A stretch of 64,000 nt of DNA, from positions 3,271,001-3,335,000 of the forward strand of contig CATNEN010000030.1 in the NCBI GenBank assembly GCA_950097015.1, written 5' to 3'. The notes beneath the pieces are model-generated. The model ran no database searches, was not told the DNA's origin, and was given only the letters and a program-made list of their open reading frames with translations. The DNA comes from Macrostomum hystrix (Eukaryota > Platyhelminthes > Macrostomidae). Made by a program: the position numbers and the translations under genes. Below, in pieces: positions 1 through 12,930 of the stretch (position 1 is the first letter of the stretch; the number at the start of each line of letters is the position of its first letter).

Positions 1-2798
1 GACCAGAGCTTGAGGTAGCGGATAACTCGTTTGAAGGACCAGAGCTTGAGGTAGCGGATAACTCGTTTGAAGGACCAGAGCTTGAGGTAGCGAATAACTC
101 GTTTGAAGGACCAGAGCATGAGGTAGATGATAACTCACTTGAAGGACCAGAGCTTGAGGTAGCGGATAACTCACTTGAAGGACCAGAGCTTGAGGTAGAT
201 GATAACTCACTTGAAGGACCAGAGCTTGAGGTAGCGGATAACTCACTTGAAGGACCAGAGCTTGAGGTAGCGGATAACTCGTTTGAAGGACCAGAGCTTG
301 AGGTAGCGGATAACTCGTTTGAAGGACCAGAGCTTGAGGTAGCGGATAACTCGTTTGAAGGACCAGAGCATGAGGTAGATGATAACTCGTTTGAAGGACC
401 AGAGCATGAGGTAGATGATAACTCACTTGAAGGACCAGAGCTTGAGGTAGATGATAACTCACTTGAAGGACCAGAGCTTGAGGTAGCGGATAACTCACTT
501 GAAGGACCAGAGCTTGAGGTAGCGGATAACTCACTTGAAGGACCAGAGCTTGAGGTAGCGGATAACTCACTTGAAGGACCAGAGCATGAGGTAGCGGATA
601 ACTCGCTTGAAGGACCAGAGCTTGAGGTAGCGGATAACTCGCTTGAAGGACCAGAGCATGAGGTAGCGGATAACTCGCTTGAAGGACCAGAGCATGAGGT
701 AAATGATAACTCACTTAAAGGACCAGAGCTTGAGGTAGCGGATAACTCGCTTGAAGGACCAGAGCATGAGGTAAATGATAACTCACTTAAAGGACCAGAG
801 CTTGAGGTAGCGGATAACTCGCTTAAAGGACCAGAGCTTGAGGTAGCGGATAACTCGCTTGAAGGACCAGAGCATGAGGTAAATGATAACTCGCTTAAAG
901 GACCAGAGCATGAGGTAGCGGATAACTCGCTTGAAGGACCAGAGCATGAGGTAGCGGATAACTCGCTTGAAGGACCAGAGCATGAGATAAATGATAACTC
1001 ACTTAAAGGACCAGAGCTTGAGGTAGCGGATAACTCGCTTGAAGGACCAGAGCATGAGGTAAATGATAACTCACTTAAAGGACCAGAGCTTGAGGTAGCG
1101 GATAACTCGCTTAAAGGACCAGAGCTTGAGGTAGCGGATAACTCGCTTGAAGGACCAGAGCTTGAGGTAGCGGATAACTCGCTTAAAGGACCAGAGCATG
1201 AGGTAGCGGATAACTCGCTTGAAGGACCAGAGCTTGAGGTAGCGGATAACTCGCTTGAAGGACCAGAGCATGAGGTAGCGGATAACTCGCTTGAAGGACC
1301 AGAGCTTGAGGTAGCGGATAACTCGCTTGAAGGACCAGAGCATGAGGTAGCGGATAACTCACTTGAAGGACCAGAGCATGAGGTAGCGGATAACTCGCTT
1401 GAAGGATCAGAGCATGAGGTAGCGGATAACTCACTTGAAGGACCAAAGATGAGGTAGCGGATAACTCGCTTGAAGGACTAGAGCCTAAGGTAGCGGATAA
1501 CTCACTTGAAGGACCAGAGCTTGAGGTAGCGGATAACTCGCTTGAAGGACCAGAGCATGAGGTAGCGGATAACTCACTTGAAGGACCAGAGCATGAGGTA
1601 GCGGATAACTCGCTTGAAGGACCAGAGCATGAGGTAAATGATAACTCACTTAAAGGACCAGAGCTTGAGGTAGCGGATAACTCGTTTGAAGGACCAGAGC
1701 TTGAGGTAGCGGATAACTCGTTTGAAGGACCAGAGCATGAGGTAGATGATAACTCACTTGAAGGACCAGAGCTTGAGGTAGCGGATAACTCACTTGAAGG
1801 ACCAGAGCTTGAGGTAGCGGATAACTCGTTTGAAGGACCAGAGCATGAGGTAGATGATAACTCACTTGAAGGACCAGAGCTTGAGGTAGCGGATAACTCG
1901 TTTGAAGGACCAGAGCTTGAGGTAGCGGATAACTCGCTTGAAGGACCAGAGCTTGAGGTAGCGGATAACTCGCTTAAAGGACCAGAGCATGAGGTAGCGG
2001 ATAACTCGCTTGAAGGACCAGAGCTTGAGGTAGCGGATAACTCGCTTGAAGGACCAGAGCATGAGGTAGCGGATAACTCGCTTGAAGGACCAGAGCTTGA
2101 GGTAGCGGATAACTCGCTTGAAGGACCAGAGCATGAGGTAGCGGATAACTCACTTGAAGGACCAGAGCATGAGGTAGCGGATAACTCGCTTGAAGGACCA
2201 GAGCATGAGGTAGCGGATAACTCACTTGAAGGACCAGAGATGAGGTAGCGGATAACTCGCTTGAAGGACTAGAGCCTGAGGTAGCGGATAACTCACTTGA
2301 AGGACCAGAGCTTGAGGTAGCGGATAACTCGCTTGAAGGACTAGAGCCTGAGGTAGCGGATAACTCACTTGAAGGACCAGAGCATGAGGTAGCGGATAAC
2401 TCACTTGAAGGACCAGAGCATGAGGTAGCGGATAACTCGCTTGAAGGACCAGAGCATGAGGTAGCGGATAACTCACTTGAAGGACCAGAGATGAGGTAGC
2501 GGATAACTCGCTTGAAGGACTAGAGCCTGAGGTAGCGGATAACTCGCTTGAAGGACCAGAGCATGAGGTAGCGGATAACTCGTTTGAAGGACCAGAGCAT
2601 GAGGTAGCGGATAACTCACTTGAAGGACCAGAGCTTGAGGTAGCGGATAACTCACTTGAAGGACCAGAGCATGAGGTAGCGGATAACTCACTTGAAGGAC
2701 CAGAGCATGAGGTAGCGGATAACTCACTTGAAGGACTAGAGCCTGAGGTAGCGAATAACTCGTTTGAAGGACCAGAGCATGAGGTAGCGGATAACTCA
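1..2798. repeat. 36-bp minisatellite, about 77 copies
   Basis: A continuous array of a 36-bp unit (core gaccagagcttgaggtagcg followed by gataactc and a variable cacttgaag-type end). Units differ at a few fixed positions (cttgag/catgag, gcgg/gatg, cgt/cgc/cac). The array continues beyond the left edge of the window. It is open in several frames only because 36 is a multiple of 3 and the unit lacks stops in those frames. I see no sign that it is translated. Confidence 0.97.
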
Positions 2799-4120
2799 AA
2801 AATATGTACTTGTCAATCGGAATTTCAGAAGCCAAGTTCAGAAATAATTGGGAAATCGTTTCTGGTCTAAATTTTTATTAGAAACTGCTGAAATGAAAAC
2901 TAAAGGATGCTGCAACCGTTTCCAGGTGATTTTACGACCTAATTACTAATACGAGAACTAATTACTAATTACTCGTACGGAAACAGAGGCTCAGTTACAC
3001 AAACGCCAAGGACTGAGTTAGAAAAGTAAAAGACAACCTTGGTGCTTTTTCTTAACAAGCAATTTTGGTAAAGTTGGAGAAAAGATTTACAGAATAAGCT
3101 TGATTGCCCGCAACAGCACACTGGACACTGGTGCGCTAAGATTTATGCGGGCAGAAGGCGATGCTGCGTCAAAGGCCACCCCGTGCCAAAGCTAAGAATC
3201 CTACTTGATATTTAAACTCTGCATTTTTAGCTGCAGTTTCAATTCGGTCATAAATATAGTTAGTTTTGCCTGTCCCCTTGTGTTACAAGATGCACGCGGA
3301 CACTGCAGCTACTGTGACGACCGAGCTAATCTAGTTTGTAAAACAAGGCTACAAAATTTGCTAAGCAGTCAGGAAACGCACACAGACACGCTTACAAGAC
3401 AACACCCAGGCTAGCCCCGCCCCTCCCTCCTCCTATCCGACTACAAATGATTTAGACGGCAGGGACAAATATGTAGGTGAGAAATTAGCAACAAATGCGG
3501 CGCCAGCATCATCAGCATCATCAACCTCATCAAAGCATCGTACCTTAGCCATGCCATCGCATTCCACCCATAGCTTTAAACACTTTCTCTCCTCGTACAT
3601 CGACTGTGTCAGCCCCGCGTCAACGACTTCTATTCTCTTCTACTTTGGTGAAGCAACGGCAGCAGCAGTCTCGCCTAGGGTTTTTTCGCTGTTGACCGGA
3701 ATGCCGCTGCAGACTATACCCTCCTGGCAGAACTGCATCCCAGTTTCTCTGTCACTTCGAAGGTTAGCCCAAGAAGCAAATTACCAAGGCGTCCTGTTAT
3801 TCAGAACTGAGAGAGATGGAGGGGACTAGTAGAAGGGAAAATTTAGTTTTCTTTGTCCGAAATATTCCTTTCTGTGTCATAGTTTTCGAAGCTGTTGAAA
3901 ACAATTTTCGCAAAGCATTGGGGGGTTGATACGGGACTAGCGTTACTGCACTTTGCCCACCGATTTCTTTAGTAGGGAAGGGTCCTCAACTCTAATTTTA
4001 CATCAATTGATATCCGAACGCTGAAATTCTGTAACTCCGTAAACCAATAAATTAGGATTAGAGACTTTAAGTTCATTTTCCCCTTCCACAACTTCAACAA
4101 ATAATTGGTGAATCCTTTTT
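2799..4120. other. Spacer between two minisatellites, no supported gene
   Basis: Unique sequence. The longest open frame (3551-3829, plus strand, 92 codons) has mixed composition and resembles no family I know. I see no splice-site pattern joining it to other frames. No RNA gene recognised. Confidence 0.6.
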
Positions 4121-7020
4121 TATCCCATTCCAGGCCTTCAGTGAGTGTCTTGAAGTTAGGTATCCCATTCCAGGCCTTCAGTGAGTGTCGTGAAGTTAGT
4201 TATCCCATTCCAGACCTTCAGTGAGTGTCGTGAAGTTAGTTATCCCATTCCAGACCTTCAGTGAGTGTCGTGAAGTAAGTTATCCCATTCCAGACCTTCA
4301 GTGAGTGTCGTGAAGTTAGTTATCCCATTCCAGACCTTCAGTGAGTGTCGTGAAGTTAGGTATCCCATTCCAGACCTTCAGTGAGTGTCGTGAAGTTAGT
4401 TATCCCATTCCAGACCTTCAGTGAGTGTCGTGAAGTTAGTTATCCCATTCCAGACCTTCAGTGAGTGTCGTGAAGTAAGTTATCCCATTCCAGACCTTCA
4501 GTGAGTGTCGTGAAGTTAGTTATCCCATTCCAGACCTTCAGTGAGTGTCGTGAAGTTAGTTATCCCATTCCAGACCTTCAGTGAGTGTCGTGAAGTAAGT
4601 TATCCCATTCCAGGCCTTCAGTGAGTGTCGTGAAGTAAGTTATCCCATTCCAGGCCTTCAGTGAGTGTCGTGAAGTAAGTTATCCCATTCCAGGCCTTCA
4701 GTGAGTGTCGTGAAGTAAGTTATCCCATTCCAGACCTTCAGTGAGTGTCGTGAAGTTAGGTATCCCATTCCAGACCTTCAGTGAGTGTCGTGAAGTAAGT
4801 TATCCCATTCCAGACCTTCAGTGAGTGTCGTGAAGTAAGTTATCCCATTCCAGGCCTTCAGTGAGTGTTATGAAGTTAGTTATCCCATTCCAGACCTTCA
4901 GTGAGTGTCGTGAAGTAAGTTATCCCATTCCAGGCCTTCAGTGAGTGTTATGAAGTTAGTTATCCCATTCCATACCTTCAGTGAGTGTCTTGAAGTAAGT
5001 TATCCCATTCCAGACCTTCAGTGAGTGTCTTGAAGTAAGTTATCCCATTCCAGGCCTTCAGTGAGTGTCTTGAAGTTAGTTATCCCATTCCAGACCTTCA
5101 CTGAGCGTCGTGAAGTAAGTTATTCCATTCCATACCTTCAGTGAGTGTCGTGAAGTTAGTTATCCCATTCCAGGCCTTCAGTGAGTGTCTTGAAGTAAGT
5201 TATCCCATTCCAGGCCTTCAGTGAGTGTCTTGAAGTAAGTTATCCCATTCCAGGCCTTCAGTGAGTGTCGTGAAGTTAGGTATCCCATTCCAGACCTTCA
5301 GTGAGTGTCGTGAAGTAAGTTATCCCATTCCAGGCCTTCAGTGAGTGTCTTGAAGTTAGGTATCCCATTCCAGACCTTCAGTGAGTGTCGTGAAGTTAGT
5401 TATCCCATTCCAGACCTTCAGTGAGTGTCTTGAAGTTAGGTATCCCATTCCAGACCTTCAGTGAGTGTCGTGAAGTTAGGTATCCCATTCCAGACCTTCA
5501 GTGAGTGTCGTGAAGTTAGTTATCCCATTCCAGACCTTCAGTGAGTGTCGTGAAGTAAGTTATCCCATTCCAGACCTTCAGTGAGTGTCGTGAAGTTAGT
5601 TATCCCATTCCAGACCTTCAGTGAGTGTCGTGAAGTTAGTTATCCCATTCCAGACCTTCAGTGAGTGTCTTGAAGTTAGTTATCCCATTCCAGGCCTTCA
5701 GTGAGTGTCGTGAAGTTAGGTATCCCATTCCAGACCTTCAGTGAGTGTCTTGAAGTTAGTTATCCCATTCCAGGCCTTCAGTGAGTGTCGTGAAGTTAGG
5801 TATCCCATTCCAGACCTTCAGTGAGTGTCGTGAAGTAAGTTATCCCATTCCAGACCTTCAGTGAGTGTCGTGAAGTTAGGTATCCCATTCCAGACCTTCA
5901 GTGAGTGTCGTGAAGTTAGTTATCCCATTCCAGACCTTCAGTGAGTGTCGTGAAGTTAGTTATCCCATTCCAGACCTTCAGTGAGTGTCTTGAAGTTAGT
6001 TATCCCATTCCAGGCCTTCAGTGAGTGTCGTGAAGTTAGGTATCCCATTCCAGACCTTCAGTGAGTGTCTTGAAGTTAGTTATCCCATTCCAGGCCTTCA
6101 GTGAGTGTCGTGAAGTTAGGTATCCCATTCCAGACCTTCAGTGAGTGTCGTGAAGTAAGTTATCCCATTCCAGACCTTCAGTGAGTGTCGTGAAGTTAGG
6201 TATCCCATTCCAGACCTTCAGTGAGTGTCGTGAAGTTAGTTATCCCATTCCATACCTTTAGTGAGTGTTGTGAATTTAGTTATCCCATTCCATACCTTCT
6301 GTGAGTGTTGTGAAGTTAGTTATCCCATTCCAGACCTTCACTGAGTGTCGTGAAGTTAGTTATCCCATTCCATACCTTCTGTGAGTGTCGTGAAGTTAGT
6401 TATCCCATTCCATACCTTCTGTGAGTGTTGTGAAGTTAGTTATCCCATTCCAGACCTTCAGTGAGTGTCGTGAAGTTAGTTATCCCATTCCATACCTTTA
6501 GTGAGTGTCGTGAAGTTAGTTATCCCATTCCATACCTTTAGTGAGTGTCGTGAATTTAGTTATCCCATTCCATACCTTCTGTGAGTGTTGTGAAGTTAGT
6601 TATCCCATTCCAGACCTTCACTGAGTGTCGTGAAGTTAGTTATCCCATTCCATACCTTCTGTGAGTGTCGTGAAGTTAGTTATCCCATTCCATACCTTCT
6701 GTGAGTGTCGTGAAGTTAGTTATCCCATTCCATACCTTCTGTGAGTGTTGTGAAGTTAGTTATCCCATTCCAGACCTTCAGTGAGTGTCGTGAAGTTAGT
6801 TATCCCATTCCATACCTTTAGTGAGTGTCGTGAAGTTAGTTATCCCATTCCATACCTTTAGTGAGTGTCGTGAAGTTAGTTATCCCATTCCATACCTTCT
6901 GTGAGTGTTGTGAAGTTAGTTATCCCATTCCAGACCTTCACTGAGTGTCGTGAAGTTAGTTATCCCATTCCAGACCTTCAGTGAGTGTCGTGAAGTTAGT
7001 TATCCCATTCCAGACCTTCA
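4121..7020. repeat. 40-bp minisatellite, 72.5 copies with exact period
   Basis: The unit begins tatcccattccag and ends gtcgtgaagttagt, 40 bp long. Every unit from 4121 to 7020 keeps exactly 40 bp; I followed the register through the whole array. Variation is by substitution only (cagacc/caggcc/catacc, gtcg/gtct/gttg, ttagt/taagt/ttagg). Blocks of about 8 units are duplicated at an offset of 320 bp (around 5681 and 6001). Confidence 0.97.
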
Positions 7021-8583
7021 ATAATATTATACGTTATCACCTTTGCACCCCATTTGTCCACACCAATTCACAAAATGCAGACCTGTGTAAAACTTCTGTG
7101 ACGATATTTCGCCAGGTTAGGAGCATAATTAGATCCCCAGACAATTGGCACTTGATTGTTCAAAGGCCCCATCAAATGCCACTGACACGCATTACGGGGG
7201 CGGCAATCAAAAGTTTGATGATCCACAGAGGCTGTGGAGATAAGGACTGCAATACTGAGGCAGTGTGATGCCGATCATATTCATGTATACACATAGCAGC
7301 CGTTGCATCACCTCACCATCGTTTAGTGCTATCATTTAGAATCCTTGGCAACAGCATAGTTAGTACTGCCGATTCTCTTTGTAGACCCGGGTTAACAAAT
7401 CACTTTTGGCCCCAGCGGTCAGCGGTCAATTTTAGGTGAGGATTTTATGAAAGAGTTCAAAATTTTCTCCCAAATATTGGTGACGACTGGATGGTGACGA
7501 GGGTTGACACGCGGCAGGTCATTGAAGGGTGAAGGGTGCTGTGGGGAGGGGGCGCAACAAATGATGGTGAGAAAATAGTGTGGAGTTTCCGAGCAAATGA
7601 AGAGCTGGCGCTCGTGGGCCTTGCATACGGGACAGCCATTCCTAAAGCCATTTGTCCAGCCCTGGTCGCTTCCCATGAAAAATCATTAGTGATTTTCCCT
7701 GTCAGTTGGTCCAGATATCTCCGCCAAGGCTATTTGGATCTCTCTAAGCCGCCTTTATCTTGGCCTGTTGTGTGAAACTAGATGCGGAATGAAGACTGGA
7801 CAACAGCGGACCGGTCACTTCATTCGGCTTGTCTGCTGACGGCAAAGCGCGCACAACGCTTTGATGGGCAGAGAGTGGAAGACTGGATGGAGAGTTGCTT
7901 GACAGATCGTGGCATTGGCATGTTTTGGCATAGCAACACCCCCGCCTTTTTTTACAAAGCTCCCAATCTGTCCGCCCCGCAACAATGCTCTTATATAGTA
8001 AATCTTGCTGACATTGCACATCAAGAGATTGCCAGTTATAACACAAAATTCAAACGAAATCCCGGGGCTACAGAGAGACAGACATGTGTTACCGACACGT
8101 CAAAAATATTGTGAAGGGGCGGGGATCGCACCCCCCCTGCCGAGCTGTTGTGTTACTGACCTGCTGCGATTTAAAGAGGGATTCTGGTTCTTATCACTTT
8201 TACTAGTAACCTCTGCGTACATAGTTACGAGTTGAATTGCTGTCCTAGAGAAATACGGTGCCAAGTTGTGTAACAAAAATGCTTGCTTAGAAACAGGAGG
8301 GCGTGATTTAGAGCCAGATTTTCTAGGATTGAGTGTCGGCAGTGTCAGCCGCATGGGCTATTGCAGTAAAAGTAGACATGCTGCATGCCGTTAATGCGTT
8401 AGTGGCCAATGCTTTTTTAGAACTTTTATAATAAACTGCGTGCGGAACACTTTCGACTGGAGAAAAAACTGTTTATTTGATATCATCGATCAAGACAAAA
8501 TCTGGACATCCAATAAACACTTTAGGCTTCAAGCAATAGATGTTTAAAACACGCCCATTATAGCAACATATTCAAATGAAGTC
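7021..8583. other. Unique region with many short ORFs, no supported gene
   Basis: Several overlapping frames of 60-110 codons lie on both strands between 7419 and 8354, none with convincing family similarity. A minus-strand frame (7419-7676) has a Cys-x2-Cys then His/Cys cluster faintly like the C-terminal knuckle of LINE polymerases, too weak to call. It could be decayed mobile DNA. Confidence 0.4.
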
Positions 8584-9000
8584 GCCTCACTTCCGCCTCA
8601 CTTCCGCCTCAATTCCGCCTCACTTCCGCCTCACTTCCGCCTCAATTCCGCCTCACTTCCGCCTCACTTCCGCCTCAATTCCGCCTCACTTCCGCCTCAC
8701 TTGCGCCTCACTTCCACAAGTGAGTGATGGAGTACTAATATGGAATCGGATGGAGTGACAATATGGCATCTGATGGAGTGACAACACTTGCGCCTCACTT
8801 CCACCTCACTTCCGCCTCACTTCCGCCTCACTTCCGCCTCACTTCCGGCTCATTTGCGCCTCACTTCCGCCTCACTTCCGCCTCACTTCCGCCTCACTTC
8901 CGCCTCACTTCCGCCTCACTTCCGCCTCACTTCCGCCTCACTTCCGCCTCATTTCCGCGTCACTTCCGTCTCACTTCCGCCTCACTTCCGCCTCACTTCT
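8584..9000. repeat. 11-bp minisatellite (cacttccgcct), split by a foreign insert
   Basis: Tandem 11-bp units cacttccgcct with caatt and catttgcg variants. About 12 units run to 8715 and about 20 more run from 8785. The middle, 8720-8785, is not this repeat. It carries units of the different 23-bp family (gatggagtg, atggcatctgatgg) that forms the large array at 10.7-11.5 kb. Confidence 0.93.
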
Positions 9001-10689
9001 GGCAGTATGACCATGACTATGTCATCTGTGTCATTACTGCCTAATGTCGAACTTTCTACCAATTTTCGTGAAAGTCAACCAAAATTTTCGGCCCTTTACG
9101 ATGAACCAACTTTCAAAGCCGTCCAAGGTCGTCAGCATGGAAATACCCCGGCTGTCCTTCTACTGTAAAAGTTGAAACTCAAGTTTATTATCCTGAGCAT
9201 CTAGAATGTTTCATCTATAAATCTATAGTTAAAAATACAGTAATTATGCCATCAAAGTTCAATGGTGACAAATGGAAAGTAATGTGAGCTTTTTCACGGG
9301 CTAATCTCGGATAATCACATTAAGCAGCATTAGAATGAATTTATACTAACTGTTTATCAACACGCATTTTAGCCTAATTTTACGGAGGCAAACTAGGAAT
9401 TTCCCTGTACCTGTCGCTCTCAGCGATCAGTGAATGCGATCGCGCACCTCCGGTCTCTGTGGTTGCTGGGACACAGCCACCTGCTGATGGCATTGCGGGG
9501 GGGGGGACAAACAGGAGCCCCCCAATGCATCGGTATGGCTAAAGGAATATTTGTTAGATTGATGAAAATCAGCAACTGGTCGGATAGGCTAATGACCCAT
9601 AGCTTGAAGCTGCGAAACCTGACATGCCAAATTTCATGCCGGTTTGTCTCCAAGCGCATTGTTGGAGATCTCAGGTCCGATCTTAGCCTTACAGTTGGGA
9701 AAAACCTGAGATAAATAAACAAATGTTTTGGGAGCGCGAGGTATCGAAAGTTTACAAAATAGTCTCGGAGCATTGGTAACAACTGATTTTGAATTTGACT
9801 TCTTAATATTGATATTTCGTTGAAAATGAATTGGCCGAAAATTATGAAACAGAAAACGAGATTTCTTTGGCTCTTGCCTGTGCTGCAGCAATAATTTAAT
9901 GGAGATTCCAACAGACCCTATTCGGAGAGGCAGGGCAGGTGAGACTCCGCTTGGAGAGTGGGATGAGAGGAGGGCAGGTAGGAACCGTCAGGAACATGAC
10001 GGGTCTTGTCAACACTCGTGTTCCAGCTGCGTAGTCAACATCTCAACGGTGCAGCAAGCGCTCGGATCTGGACTGACCATCGCGCCGTGGGCAAGGTGGA
10101 AAAATCCCACGCCAACAAGGCGCGCAGCTGTTTCAGATTTTCGAAATTGGCCAGCTTGTTGGCTTGCGCCTTTTCAACCTCTCTCTACGTTTAGGTTTTC
10201 TTCTTCTGCAGTGCGAAGAAGCCTCCTTATATTCCATCGATGATGAGGCCAGCTGATAAAAAATCAAATCTAAAAACAGTGTACCCTGGCGCCCATTGCC
10301 TTTAGAGGTCGCTGCATGGCCATGCATGGAGGGTTAGCGGCCGAGGCTGCTGATGAGGCTTCAAAGACTTGTCAGTCTGAATCGGCTGAAACCGCGGCCC
10401 ATTCGGAGTCGGAGGCTGTAACACCGAGGAGATAATGAAATAACAACAAAAGTTTCAGCGGAACCGCTGAAACACTTGTTCTGTCGCGGAAACATGCTGT
10501 TGAAGTGGAAGATTCAACAGATGCGCCTTCAATTTTGTAATAATAGTCATGGAGAAACTTGGCGCAGCAAAAGACAGCGGAGGTGCGTGTTCCGTTTCCG
10601 CAAATCTATAGATTTCAATTAGGCGATTTCAAGATGAAAAAGAAAGTAACTCGTAGGAAGTTTTTTCACACTTTAAATTCCAATTCTTG
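9001..10689. other. Unique region, no supported gene
   Basis: Contains a run of ten G at 9497-9506 and several frames up to 163 codons, none recognisable. A short ATG frame at 10322-10435 (37 codons, Glu/Ala/Ser-rich) and a plus-strand frame around 10020-10190 have coding-like composition, but neither joins to a gene. They could be relics of a decayed exon or retrocopy. Confidence 0.4.
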
Positions 10690-11515
10690 AAGTATAGCAT
10701 CTGATGGAGTGCCACTATGGCATCTGATGGAGTGCCACTATGGCATCTGATGGAGTGCCACTATGGCATCTGATGGAGTGCCACTATGGCATCTGATGGA
10801 GTGCCACTATGGCATCTGGAGTGCCACTATGGCATCTGATGGAGTGCCACTATGGCATCTGATGGAGTGCCACTATGGCATCTGGAGTGCCACTATGGCA
10901 TCTGATGGAGTGCCACTATGGCATCTGATGGAGTGCCACTATGGCATCTGGAGTGCCACTATGGCATCTGATGGAGTGCCACTATGGCATCTGATGGAGT
11001 GCCACTATGGCATCTGGAGTGCCACTATGGCATCTGATGGAGTGCCACTATGGCATCTGGAGTGCCACTATGGCATCTGATGGAGTGCCACTATGGCATC
11101 TGATGGAGTGACAATATGGCAGTGGATGGAGTGACAATATGGCAGTGGATGTAGTGCCAATATGGCAGTGGATGGAGTGACAATATGGCAGTGGATGTAG
11201 GGACAATATGGCAGTGGATGGAGTGACAATATGGCAGTGGATGGAGTGACAATATGGCAGTGGATGGAGTGACAATATAGCAGTGGATGGAGTGACAATA
11301 TGGCAGTGGATGGAGTGACAATATGGCAGTGGATGGAGTGACAATATGGCAGTGGATGGAGTGACAATATAGCAGTGGATGTAGTGACAATATGGCAGTG
11401 GATGGAGTGACAATATGGCAGTGGATGGAGTGACAATATGGCAGTGGATGGAGTGACAATATGGCAGTGGATGTAGGGACAATATGGCAGTGGATGGAGT
11501 GACACTATGGCATCT
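10690..11515. repeat. 23-bp minisatellite with two sub-families
   Basis: The first part (to about 11110) repeats ctatggcatctgatggagtg plus cca (23 bp) with a 20-bp deletion variant recurring every second or third unit. The second part (11110-11500) repeats atggcagtggatggagtg plus acaat. Both parts share the gatggagtg core. Long frames on both strands here are products of the repeat. Confidence 0.96.
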
Positions 11516-11534
11516 GATTGGAACTATAATTTGT

Positions 11535-11775
11535 CGTTGGATTGAGCCCAATATATAGAGATTCAACCTAAGCCCAATGGAGCAGCTGTACAGTCCGTGG
11601 ACTGGGGAGGCGACCCAAATTGTTAACACAGAATGTTGGTACCCAATTTACAGCTAGTTCAACTGAATTACCAGGGAATTGAGGGTCTTGCTCAAGGACA
11701 CAAATTTTCTCCCTTGGGCTAAGACTCGAACTCTCGACCTCTCTCAGTTGGAAGTCTCTTACCTCTTGGCGACAA
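11535..11775 (-). mobile_element. Degenerate tRNA-derived SINE (family 2)
   Basis: Read on the minus strand, a tRNA-like head with a B-box-like gagttcgagtctt is followed by the same body as the better copies at 30.2 and 58.6 kb: an 'aagaccctcaattccctgg' stretch, then a 'ttgggtaccaacat' stretch, then 'ccagtccacggactg' and 'tacagctg'. It is clearly diverged and lacks a clean tail. Confidence 0.7.
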
Positions 11776-12371
11776 TTAGCTTACCTTGAGCCAAATAAAA
11801 ATTCTCGTTTCTAGGTAACCATAAATAGTAACCAGTTATTTGAAAAGTCGGATAATCAGAGTAAAAACGCAGGAAGAATGAAACATGACGATTTCCCCCG
11901 AGGGTATAGATAACACCATGGGCGATGCAAATACGCTGCCTTTTCCTTTAATATTGTACCTCCGCAACAGTTGAACAAATTACTTATTCCAGCGACACGC
12001 CGCTTCGGTGTTGCTTCGAATCGTCAAATATTTTCATTGTTGGTTTGTACGGCACTGTATGCAGCATTCGCTAGTTCATTCACAGCTAGCATTCATAACT
12101 AATGAGTTTGTCGTTATTTGGGCTCCGACAGACACACACACACAGGCCATGAAGATTCAAGCCGTTTTAGTGGTCCTTATAACACCTGACAGCAGGAATG
12201 TCTGTTGATTAATGAAGTCAACAATTTGAATTGACTCGGGGTAACGTAATTTACACTGTCGTCTGCGTTTCTTTATCTCATGTTATCCGCGCAACATTTG
12301 CTGCACCTTTGAATGCAATCTGAAGCAGCAGTTCACGACTGTATTCGTGTCAGCGAGTGTAAGTAACACTG
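11776..12371. other. Unique spacer, nothing recognised
   Basis: AT-rich unique DNA with a short CA repeat near 12131. One 66-codon frame (12008-12208) has no support. Confidence 0.5.
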
Positions 12372-12930
12372 AAGAAGCTTCAAAGACAGACTTGTATTAG
12401 GATGACAGCTTCAAATACAGACTTTTATTTGGGTGACAGCTTCAAAGACAGACTTGTATTAGGGTGACAGCTTCAAATACAGACTTTTATTTGGGTGACA
12501 GCTTCAAATACAGACTTTTATTTGGGTGACAGCTTCAAAGACAGACTCCTAACTGGGTGACAGCTTCAAATACAGACTTTTATTTGGGTGACAGCTTCAA
12601 AGACAGACTTTTATCAGGGCGACAGCTTCAAAGACAGACTCTTATCAGGGTGACAGCTTCAAAGACAGACTTTTATCAGGGCGACAGCTTCAAAGACAGA
12701 CTCTTATCAGGGTGACAGCTTCAAAGACAGACTTTTATCAGGGTGACAGCTTCAAAGACAGACTCTTATCAGGGTGACAGCTTCAAAGACAGACTTTTAT
12801 CAGGGTGACAGCTTTAAAGACAGACTTTTATCAGGGTGACAGCTTTAAAGACAGACTCTCAACAGGGTGACAGGGCGACAGCTTAAACAGACAGAATCTG
12901 ATTAGGGTGGCGGTTTCAAAGACAGGACGC
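12372..12930. repeat. 31-bp minisatellite, about 17 copies
   Basis: Unit gacagcttcaaagacagact followed by tttatcagggt, with early units carrying tgtattagggt or tttatttgggt. The last units (12840-12930) are degenerate. Confidence 0.95.

Noticed and set aside
1-7020. CRISPR-like regularity of the 36- and 40-bp arrays
   Set aside because: The repeats are contiguous with no unique spacers, and the surrounding genome is eukaryotic. These are minisatellites.
7419-7676. Possible LINE polymerase C-terminal Cys/His knuckle on the minus strand
   Set aside because: Only the Cys/His spacing is suggestive. No reverse-transcriptase motif upstream or downstream.
10020-10190. Weak YebC/TACO1-like string (FSKLASLLACA) in a short plus-strand frame
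   Set aside because: Only about a dozen positions fit, and the neighbouring family motifs and any joining exons are absent. Probably chance or a decayed copy.
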